Source: an uncultured Phycisphaerales bacterium
Lineage (GTDB): Bacteria; Planctomycetota; Phycisphaerae; Phycisphaerales; UBA1924
DNA: 10,079 bases
Direction: 5' to 3'
NCBI GenBank assembly: GCA_937871415.1
Contig: CALMQD010000413.1
Location: 1-10,079, forward strand
The translations under genes and the position numbers were made by a program. Of the stretch, positions 4,883 to 10,079 are shown piece after piece. The notes beneath the pieces were generated by a model. It saw only the letters and a program-made list of their open reading frames with translations, did not search any database and had not been told where the DNA came from. The first letter of the stretch is position 1. Each line of letters starts with the position of its first letter.

Positions 4883-6766
4883 ATGTCGAACACGACTCCC
4901 CCCGCCGCGAACGCCCACGCTCCACGCCCCCCCGCCGCCCCCGGCGTGGGCGCGCCCGACCTGCGGGCCCTGACCGCCGACCTGCTGCAGACCGAGGCCC
5001 GCATCCGGCAGGGAGGCGGCCCCAAGGCCATCGAGCGGCAGCACGAGAAAGGCCGCCTGACAGCCCGCGAGCGCATCGCGCGGCTCATCGACCCCGCGCC
5101 CCCGCGCGCCAGCAGAGCGGCGCAGGCGACCGGCGAACCCTCGCCCGGCCAGTTCCAGGAACTGGGCCTGTGGGCCGCGTTCGGCATGTATGCAGAGCAC
5201 GGCGGCGCACCCGGCGCCGGCGTGGTCACGGGGATCGGACGGGTTCACGGCCGGCCCTGCATGATCATCGCCAACGACGCGACGGTGAAGGCCGGCGCGT
5301 TCTTTCCCATGACCTGCAAGAAGATCATCCGCGCCCAGACCATCGCGCAGATGGCCCGCCTGCCGCTGATCTACCTCGTCGACAGCGCGGGCGTCTTCCT
5401 GCCCATGCAGGAGGACGTCTTCCCCGACACCGACGACTTCGGGCGCATCTTCCGCAACAACGCGGTGCTCTCGGCCGAGGGCATCCCGCAGATCGCGGCC
5501 ATCATGGGCTACTGCGTCGCCGGCGGCGGCTACCTGCCGGTCCTCTGCGACACGCTGCTGATGACCGAGGGCTCGGGGCTGTACCTCGCGGGCCCCGCGC
5601 TCGTGAAGGCGGCCATCGGGCAGGAAGTAACCGACGAGGACCTCGGCGGCGCGAAGATGCACGCGGAGATCAGCGGCACGATCGACTTCCGCGAGCCCGA
5701 CGACGAGTCGTGCCTGCGGCGCGTGCGCGACATCGTGAGCAAGTACGCGCCGGTCGCCCTCCGCTCGCAGTTGCAGGCCCTCGCCCGCGCGATCGCCGCG
5801 ACTTCCGCCGACCAGCCCGTGAAAGAGCCCGACGTCGCCGACCTCTTCGCGAAACTCTCGGCGGCGTCCCCCGTGGCCGAACCGACGCGGGCCCCGCGGC
5901 CCATGCGTTCCGCCGACGACCTGTACACGCTCTTCACCGACAGGCCCGGGTCGCAGTACGAGGTCCGCGACCTGCTCGCGTGCATCGTCGACGCCCGCAA
6001 CGAGAACGGCAACCTCGCGCCCGACTTCGACGAGTACAAACCCGAGTACGGCCAGAGCATCGTCTGCGGTTACGCGCGGATCAACGGGCACGCGTGCGGC
6101 ATCGTCGCCAACCAGAAGAAACTCACGACACGCACGACGGCGACCAAGGGCGCGGGCACGAGCGCCGCGAACAAGAGCGTGCAGATGCCGGGCGTGATCT
6201 ACGACGACAGCGCCGACAAGGCCGCGCGGTTCATCATGGACTGCAACCAGCGGAAGATCCCGCTGGTCTTCTTCCACGACACAACCGGCTTCATGGTGGG
6301 CCGTGAGAGCGAGCAGGGCGGGATCATCCGAGCCGGGGCCAAGATGGTCAACGCGATGAGCAACTGCGTGGTCCCCAAGATCGTCGTGATCACCGGGGGC
6401 AGTTACGGAGCGGGGAACTACGCGATGTGCGGGCGCGCGTTCGACCAGTTCATCGCGCTGGCCTGGCCCAGCGCCAAGTGCGCCGTCATGGGCGCCAACC
6501 AGGCCACCGGAGTGCTCACGACCATCGAGGAGGCCAGCCGCAAACGCAAGGGCGAGACGATCGACCCCGAGACCCACAAGGAAATCTACGGGGCGATCCA
6601 CGCGAGCTACACCGAGCAGGCCGACATCCGGCACGGCGCGGCCCGCGGCTGGGTCGACCGGCTCATCGAGCCGCACAAGACCCGCGAGGAACTCGTCGCC
6701 GCGCTCGACGCAACCGCCAACTGGGACTACTCCAGGCCCTTCCGCACGGGCGTGCTGCAGACCTGA
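4883..6766 (+). CDS. Acyl-CoA carboxylase carboxyltransferase (beta) subunit
   Basis: Transfers carboxyl from carboxybiotin to an acyl-CoA such as propionyl-, acetyl- or methylcrotonyl-CoA; it works with a biotin carboxylase/BCCP subunit that is not in this window. Both crotonase-fold halves of the carboxyltransferase are present. The N half has KGRLTARERIARLID (56-70), GVVTGIGRVHGRPCMIIAND (113-132), YLVDSAGVFLP (164-174) and the CVAGGGYLP oxyanion loop (211-219). The C half has GIVAN (406-410), VIYDDSADKAARFI (438-451), TTGFMVGRESEQGGII (467-482) and GGSYGAGNYAM (505-515). At 627 aa it is longer than the common 515-545, through a Pro/Ala-rich head (1-25), an inter-domain linker (about 310-345) and a Thr/Lys/Gly insert (about 412-433). 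ATG 4883 is preferred over in-frame GTG 4868, which adds only five residues. Closest to MCC/PCC beta; the exact acyl-CoA cannot be fixed. Confidence 0.93.
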   Translation: MSNTTPPAANAHAPRPPAAPGVGAPDLRALTADLLQTEARIRQGGGPKAIERQHEKGRLTARERIARLIDPAPPRASRAAQATGEPSPGQFQELGLWAAFGMYAEHGGAPGAGVVTGIGRVHGRPCMIIANDATVKAGAFFPMTCKKIIRAQTIAQMARLPLIYLVDSAGVFLPMQEDVFPDTDDFGRIFRNNAVLSAEGIPQIAAIMGYCVAGGGYLPVLCDTLLMTEGSGLYLAGPALVKAAIGQEVTDEDLGGAKMHAEISGTIDFREPDDESCLRRVRDIVSKYAPVALRSQLQALARAIAATSADQPVKEPDVADLFAKLSAASPVAEPTRAPRPMRSADDLYTLFTDRPGSQYEVRDLLACIVDARNENGNLAPDFDEYKPEYGQSIVCGYARINGHACGIVANQKKLTTRTTATKGAGTSAANKSVQMPGVIYDDSADKAARFIMDCNQRKIPLVFFHDTTGFMVGRESEQGGIIRAGAKMVNAMSNCVVPKIVVITGGSYGAGNYAMCGRAFDQFIALAWPSAKCAVMGANQATGVLTTIEEASRKRKGETIDPETHKEIYGAIHASYTEQADIRHGAARGWVDRLIEPHKTREELVAALDATANWDYSRPFRTGVLQT

Positions 6767-6772
6767 TCTCGA

Positions 6773-7450
6773 TCACTTCGGGCCGATGATCGCCATGGCG
6801 AAGCCGTCGTAACCCTTGCCGCCGACGGTCTGCAGCGCGGTCGAAGCGGCCCGCGGCTCCTTGTGCATGAGGTCCATCAGCACGCGGACCGCGCGGACGC
6901 GCGGGTCGGTGGACTCGGCGTTGATCACCTCGCCGTCGCGCACGACATTGTCAGCGATGATGACCGTGCCCCCCTCGGGACGCGAAAGTCGCAACGCCCA
7001 CTCCCAGTACGACGGGTAGTTGTCCTTATCCGCGTCGATGAAGACGAGGTCGAACGGGCCGGCGCCGGACTTCTCGACACCCGGGAGCGTGTCGAGGGCC
7101 GCGCCGACGATCACGTCCACCCGGTCGGCCAAACCCGCGTGGGCGATGTTGGCCTTGGCGACCCGGGCGTTCTCGGGGCTGAACTCGAGCGTGGTCAGCC
7201 GACCACCCGGACGCAGCCCCCGCGCCAGGCAGATCGCGCTGTACCCGCCGAGTGTTCCCAACTCCAGAACGCGTGCGGGCGCGATGAGCCGGGCCAGCAG
7301 AGTCAGGAAGCGTCCCTGCGGCGGAGAGACCGCGATCGGAGGCAGGCCGGCCCGATCACTCTCGCGCAGCGCGTGCTCCAGCGCCGCGTCGGTCGCGTGC
7401 AACCGCTCGGTCAGGTAGTCATCGACCTTTGACCAGAGTACCTCAGACAA
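6773..7450 (-). CDS. Class I SAM-dependent O-methyltransferase (caffeoyl-CoA OMT-like family)
   Basis: Methylates a hydroxyl, probably of a catechol-like compound, using SAM and a divalent metal. The 225-aa protein has the family pattern throughout: an N-terminal helix, PPQGRFLTLLARL (43-55), SAM motif I VLELGTLGGYSAICLARGL (61-79), TLEFSPENARVAKANI (87-102), FDLVFIDADKDNYPSYWEWA (133-152) and VIIADNVVRDGEV (163-175). The expected metal ligands D139 and the D167-N168 pair are all present. The start is TTG at 7448-7450, decided by a near-perfect GGAGGTGA ribosome-binding site at 7454-7461 six nt upstream; the nearby ATG at 7454 is out of frame and stops after three codons. It lies 85 bp downstream of cysK on the same strand and may be co-transcribed. 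Its stop is 6 bp from the convergent carboxyltransferase. The natural substrate is unknown. Confidence 0.92.
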   Translation of the reverse strand: MSEVLWSKVDDYLTERLHATDAALEHALRESDRAGLPPIAVSPPQGRFLTLLARLIAPARVLELGTLGGYSAICLARGLRPGGRLTTLEFSPENARVAKANIAHAGLADRVDVIVGAALDTLPGVEKSGAGPFDLVFIDADKDNYPSYWEWALRLSRPEGGTVIIADNVVRDGEVINAESTDPRVRAVRVLMDLMHKEPRAASTALQTVGGKGYDGFAMAIIGPK

Positions 7451-7453
7451 GCA

Positions 7454-7461
7454 TCACCTCC
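7454..7461 (-). promoter_or_regulatory. Strong Shine-Dalgarno sequence deciding the TTG start of the O-methyltransferase
   Basis: GGAGGTGA on the minus strand is fully complementary to the usual anti-Shine-Dalgarno UCACCUCC. It sits 6 nt (from GGAGG) before TTG 7450, but only 2 nt before the out-of-frame ATG 7454. It is by far the best ribosome-binding site in the window and shows that this organism does use leadered, SD-dependent initiation. Confidence 0.8.
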
Positions 7462-7535
7462 GCGGAGACTCCGGGACGGGTTGAACGCGGCTCGCGACGA
7501 ACCCGCCGGCGGGATCGCATCGGGCGCGCGCGACC

Positions 7536-8558
7536 TCACGGCGTCGTGGGCGCGGGGTCCTGAAACAGGAGCGTGGACAGGTACCGCTCGCCAAAGGAGC
7601 AGGCGATGGTGACGATGCGCTTGCCCTTGAACTCGGGCAATGCCGCGAGTCGGGCCGCGACGCAGACGTTGGCGCCGGTCGAGATGCCGCCGAGGATGCC
7701 CTCGACCTTGGCGAGTCTGCGCCCCCACTCGAAGGCTTCCTCGTTCGTCACGGTTTCGACGCGGTTGAGCAGCGTGGTGTCGAGGTTCTTGGGGATGAAG
7801 CCCGCGCCGATGCCCTGGATCTTGTGCAGCCCCGGCTGGCCGCCGGAGATGACCGGCGAAGTCACCGGCTCGACGGCGATGGCCTGAAATGCCGGGTTGA
7901 AGCGGCGAATGTAGCGCGTCACGCCGGTGATCGTGCCGCCGGTGCCGACCCCCGAGACGATCGCGTCGGCCCCGCGCCCGCCGTCGGCGGTCGTGTCGTT
8001 CCAGATCTCGGGACCCGTCGTCGCCTCGTGCACGGCCGGGTTCGCCGGGTTGTCGAACTGCTGCGGCATGAACGCGTCGGGCGTCTGATCGACCAGTTCC
8101 TGCGCTCGCGCAACCGCCCCGCGCATGCCCTTGTCCGCCGGCGTCAGCACCAGTTCCGCGCCCAGTTGCTTGAGCAGCGCCCGGCGCTCGACGCTCATCG
8201 ACTCGGGCATCGTGAGCGTGAGCCGGTAGCCCTTGGCGGCGCACACGAACGCGAGCGCGATGCCCGTGTTGCCGCTGGTCGGCTCGATGATCCGCGAGCC
8301 CGGATCGCTCACGCCCCTGGTGCCCGGCGGACGCAGGCGCCCGTCCTTCTCCGCGGCCTCGATCATCGCACGCCCGATACGGTCCTTCACCGACGCCAGC
8401 GGGTTGTTGAACTCCAGCTTGAGCAGCACTTCCGCGTGCGTGGACGGGATGATCCTCGACAGTCGCACCAGCCGCGTGTCGCCGATGCAGTCGATGATCG
8501 AGCCGTACGTGCGGTTGTTGAGCGTGGCGCGGGGCTTGGCGGAGACGTGCGAAGTCAT
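7536..8558 (-). CDS. cysK: Cysteine synthase A (O-acetylserine sulfhydrylase), PLP-dependent
   Basis: Makes L-cysteine from O-acetylserine and sulfide in the cytosol. The 340-aa protein carries IGDTRLVRL (25-33), the PLP-lysine motif NPLASVKDR (52-60, Schiff-base K58), the substrate loop EPTSGNTG (92-99), the phosphate loop GVGTGGT (203-209), SPVISGGQPGLHKIQGIGAG (234-253), ISTGAN (292-297) and the terminal GERYLST (323-329). The last two blocks favour CysK over cystathionine beta-synthase or threonine-type enzymes. A short insertion (about 79-89, RPPGTRGVSDP and flank) precedes EPTSGNTG, where relatives usually have only a GG-T turn. Start ATG 8556-8558 matches the family length; its Shine-Dalgarno is weak. 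A candidate promoter lies 33-61 bp upstream. No serine acetyltransferase or other sulfur gene is adjacent; the O-methyltransferase follows 85 bp downstream. Confidence 0.95.
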   Translation of the reverse strand: MTSHVSAKPRATLNNRTYGSIIDCIGDTRLVRLSRIIPSTHAEVLLKLEFNNPLASVKDRIGRAMIEAAEKDGRLRPPGTRGVSDPGSRIIEPTSGNTGIALAFVCAAKGYRLTLTMPESMSVERRALLKQLGAELVLTPADKGMRGAVARAQELVDQTPDAFMPQQFDNPANPAVHEATTGPEIWNDTTADGGRGADAIVSGVGTGGTITGVTRYIRRFNPAFQAIAVEPVTSPVISGGQPGLHKIQGIGAGFIPKNLDTTLLNRVETVTNEEAFEWGRRLAKVEGILGGISTGANVCVAARLAALPEFKGKRIVTIACSFGERYLSTLLFQDPAPTTP

Positions 8559-8590
8559 GGCGGGCTCACGAGGGTTGATTCGAGCGCTCG

Positions 8591-8619
8591 TAAATACTCG
8601 GGCCGCAGTTTACACACAA
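8591..8619 (-). promoter_or_regulatory. Candidate sigma-70-type promoter of cysK
   Basis: Minus strand TTGTGT (8619-8614), a 17-bp spacer and TATTTA (8596-8591) each match the consensus hexamers at four of six positions with ideal spacing, in a distinctly AT-richer patch than its surroundings. Transcription would start near 8584, giving about 26 nt of leader. A 10-bp palindrome CGAGCGCTCG (8581-8590) covers the predicted start site and could be an operator. The rest of the 158-bp deoC-cysK spacer (8559-8716) shows no gene and no T-tailed terminator for deoC. Confidence 0.45.
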
Positions 8620-8716
8620 CCAGGCGACGCGATACAGCCGGAACTCGGCTCTGCACAGCGCTGGACCTGCCGCAGGGGCATGGCGGTCGCGGCAGTCCTC
8701 CGCCAGCGCAGCGGCT

Positions 8717-9703
8717 TCACGACTCCGTCACGTCGTACCGCGCGGCGTAGCGGCCGCTCTCCTGCTTGTTCAGTTGGCGGACGATGTCGTTGACCAGCGT
8801 GCTGGCGCCGAAGCGGAACCAATCGGGGTCGAGCCACCGGTCGCCGAGGGTTTCCTTGAGCATGACGAGGTAGTGCAGCGCTTCCTTGGCCGCGCGAATG
8901 CCCCCCGCGGGCTTCATGCCGATCATCTGGCCCGAGCTCAGGTACGCGTCCCGGATCGCTTCGAGCATGACGAGCGTCACGGGCATGGTCGCGGCGGGCT
9001 GCACCTTGCCGGTGCTCGTCTTGATGAAGCCGGTCCCGGCCGGCCCCTGGCCGCCGTCGGCGAGCAGCGCCTCGATCGCCAGGTCGCTGGCGCGCCGAAC
9101 GTTGTCGAGCGTCTCGAGTTCACCGGTCTCCAGGATCACTTTCAGGTGCACGTGCGCCGGGCCGCCCAGGGACGCGCTGGCCGAGCAGACGTCCTTGATC
9201 TCGCGGATCTCCTTGGCCACTTCGTCGAAACGCCCCGCCAGGAACGCGCCGCGGTTGATGACCATGTCGATCTCGTCGGCGCCGGCGCGAACGGCTTCCT
9301 GCGTGTCGCGGATGCGCACGCTCAGCGGGAACTGGCCGGAAGGGAAGCCCGTCGCGACGGCCGCGACTTTGATGTGCGTTTGGTGCGCCGAGACGCTTCG
9401 CGGGCTCTCCTCGCGCCCGCCGAACTCGCGGAGCGCTTCGAGTGCATGGGGAATCATGGACGGGTAAACGCACACCGCGGCGACCGACGCGAGGGGCCCT
9501 TGCATGGTGAAGCCCGGGCACACCGCCTTGCGGCACAGCGCCCGCACCTTCTCCGGCGAGTCCTTGCCCTCCAGCGTCGTCAGGTCCACCATGCGCAGCG
9601 CCAGCAGGAGCCCGGCGTTCTTCGCGGCGTTCTTGATCGAACGCGTCTTGAACGACGCCGCACGCGCCTCGGCCATCACCGTGTCCACCGTTCGTCGCGA
9701 CAT
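8717..9703 (-). CDS. deoC: Deoxyribose-phosphate aldolase, long (animal-like) form
   Basis: Cleaves 2-deoxyribose-5-phosphate to glyceraldehyde-3-phosphate and acetaldehyde in deoxynucleoside salvage. Catalytic positions are clear: Schiff-base K228 in FIKTSTGK (226-233), the proton-relay lysine K264 in KPAGGIR (264-270) and D146 in DEIDMVINRG (143-152). VAAVCVYPSMI (74-84) and VAAVATGFPSGQ (113-124) also match. At 328 aa it exceeds the 220-260 aa common in bacteria. Its N-terminal arm (NAGLLLALRMVDLTTLEGKD) and its end, QESGRYAARYDVTES, closely resemble human DERA, which ends HHVTGRYAAYHDLPMS from memory; the tail tyrosine is likely functional, as is Y259 in E. coli. ATG 9701-9703 is chosen because upstream residues are non-conserved and a TACACT box sits 6 bp upstream. 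No deoABD partners are adjacent. Confidence 0.94.
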   Translation of the reverse strand: MSRRTVDTVMAEARAASFKTRSIKNAAKNAGLLLALRMVDLTTLEGKDSPEKVRALCRKAVCPGFTMQGPLASVAAVCVYPSMIPHALEALREFGGREESPRSVSAHQTHIKVAAVATGFPSGQFPLSVRIRDTQEAVRAGADEIDMVINRGAFLAGRFDEVAKEIREIKDVCSASASLGGPAHVHLKVILETGELETLDNVRRASDLAIEALLADGGQGPAGTGFIKTSTGKVQPAATMPVTLVMLEAIRDAYLSSGQMIGMKPAGGIRAAKEALHYLVMLKETLGDRWLDPDWFRFGASTLVNDIVRQLNKQESGRYAARYDVTES

Positions 9704-9709
9704 GGACCA

Positions 9710-9715
9710 AGTGTA
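9710..9715 (-). promoter_or_regulatory. -10-like TACACT box 6 bp before the deoC ATG
   Basis: Minus strand TACACT-TGGTCC-ATG. The hexamer matches TANNNT (four of six to TATAAT), and its 6-bp distance puts the expected transcription start at or next to the A of the start codon. No Shine-Dalgarno is present. This arrangement is that of leaderless genes. No convincing -35 hexamer is seen. Confidence 0.4.
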
Positions 9716-9752
9716 AGCCCCAGCGCGGGCGCGACCCGCCCCGCTCTGTCCG

Positions 9753-9758
9753 TACACT
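9753..9758 (+). promoter_or_regulatory. -10-like TACACT box 6 bp before the ACMSD-like GTG
   Basis: Plus strand TACACT-CCCCGC-GTG. The hexamer and its 6-bp distance are the same as for the divergent deoC gene. A GCGACC at 9731-9736 might be a weak -35 at 16-bp spacing. There is no Shine-Dalgarno before the GTG, so a leaderless transcript is the simplest reading. Confidence 0.4.
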
Positions 9759-9764
9759 CCCCGC

Positions 9765-10079
9765 GTGTTCAAGATCGACCTGCACACCCACATCCTCCCG
9801 CCACCGGGGCGGTGGCCCGACTGGACCAAACGCTCCGGTTACGCCGGATGGATCGAACTGGGGCGCGTCGGCGCGTCGGACGGTCCCGCCGGTGACGGCG
9901 CGCTCGCCCAGGCCGGTTGCGCGTGCGCCCGCATGCAGCGGACCGAGCCGGACGGCTCGCGCACATTTTTCCGCCAGATCGACGCGAACTGCTGGGACCC
10001 TGCGGCGCGACTGCGCGACATGAGCCGCACGCGCGTCGGCGCGCAGGTGATCAGCACGGTGCCGGTGCTGTTTTCGTAC
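9765..10079 (+). CDS. Amidohydrolase, ACMSD-like (2-amino-3-carboxymuconate-6-semialdehyde decarboxylase), 5' part cut by window end
   Basis: The family decarboxylates 2-amino-3-carboxymuconate 6-semialdehyde in kynurenine or 2-nitrobenzoate breakdown, diverting it from quinolinate. The frame is open for 105 codons to the window edge. The N-terminus KIDLHTHILP (3-12) gives the zinc-binding HxH pair H7/H9. WPDWTKRSGYAGWIEL (17-32), FFRQIDANCWDPAARLRDM (68-86) and VISTVPVLFSY (95-105) match ACMSD closely; the NCWDP and STVPV-FSY blocks are more specific than the general amidohydrolase-2 fold. A Gly/Ala/Cys-rich stretch (about 36-60) is longer than in the animal enzyme. GTG 9765 is the only start that keeps KIDLHTH at the N-terminus. 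It is divergent from deoC across 61 bp. Other family members (hydroxybenzoate-type decarboxylases) remain possible because the C-terminal active site is not seen. Confidence 0.85.
   Translation, partial: MFKIDLHTHILPPPGRWPDWTKRSGYAGWIELGRVGASDGPAGDGALAQAGCACARMQRTEPDGSRTFFRQIDANCWDPAARLRDMSRTRVGAQVISTVPVLFSY

Noticed and set aside
4621..6676. Very long open frames (561 and 608 codons) overlapping the carboxyltransferase gene
   Set aside because: They are shifted or antisense shadows of an unmistakable enzyme frame; their composition is Arg/Gly/Ala/Val/Asp-rich with no domain pattern.
7443..7454. Mini-ORF ATG CTT GTC TGA overlapping the O-methyltransferase start
   Set aside because: Its ATG lies only 2 nt from the Shine-Dalgarno core, too close for efficient initiation, while the TTG is 6 nt away and opens the real gene. 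It could at most mildly compete.
7502..7513. Perfect 12-bp palindrome CCCGCCGGCGGG between cysK and the O-methyltransferase
   Set aside because: It has no room for a loop and no T run, and such GC palindromes are expected by chance at this base composition; no operator evidence.

Overview
This is a GC-rich bacterial chromosomal window carrying ten recognisable protein genes, two of them cut by the window edges. The best lineage clue is the gene at 1275-2432. It encodes a membrane protein with a cytosolic zinc ribbon of the CGYNLRGL...CPECG type, which I associate with Planctomycetes, especially Phycisphaerae-like genomes. High G+C, common GTG/TTG starts, a long-form deoxyribose-phosphate aldolase and a solitary MoxR ATPase fit that lineage but do not prove it. 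I see no tRNA, rRNA, CRISPR, insertion sequence, prophage or plasmid feature.

Layout. 1-377 (-) is the 5' part of rpsB (ribosomal protein S2), preceded by a 340-bp intergenic region with a candidate promoter and several GC-rich hairpins. 718-1278 (-) is a small zincin-type metallopeptidase whose GTG start overlaps the stop of the upstream zinc-ribbon membrane protein (1275-2432, -), so the two form a coupled pair. Across a 214-bp divergent spacer lies a MoxR-family AAA+ ATPase (2647-3711, +). Its 3' end overlaps by 67 bp the tail of a convergent D12-class adenine-N6 DNA methyltransferase (3645-4787, -). Divergent from the methyltransferase is a carboxyltransferase subunit of a biotin-dependent acyl-CoA carboxylase (4883-6766, +). 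It converges, 6 bp apart, on a class-I SAM O-methyltransferase (6773-7450, -), which follows cysK (7536-8558, -) in the same direction. deoC (8717-9703, -) is divergent from the start of an ACMSD-like amidohydrolase (9765-10079, +, cut by the window end).

The genes do not form one pathway. They look like core and general metabolism: translation, cysteine synthesis, acyl-CoA carboxylation, deoxynucleoside salvage, and a kynurenine- or nitrobenzoate-type ring-cleavage decarboxylase, plus a solitary DNA methyltransferase. The only clear co-expressed pair is the membrane protein with the metallopeptidase; cysK with the O-methyltransferase is a possible second.

I found no convincing new defence system or mobile system. 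The points most worth a second look are the symmetrical TACACT boxes placed exactly 6 bp before both start codons in the deoC/ACMSD spacer (suggesting leaderless mRNAs), the Gly/Ala-rich insertion inside the MoxR AAA+ core, the animal-like long DERA, the coupled membrane protein/metallopeptidase pair, and the hairpin-rich rpsB leader.
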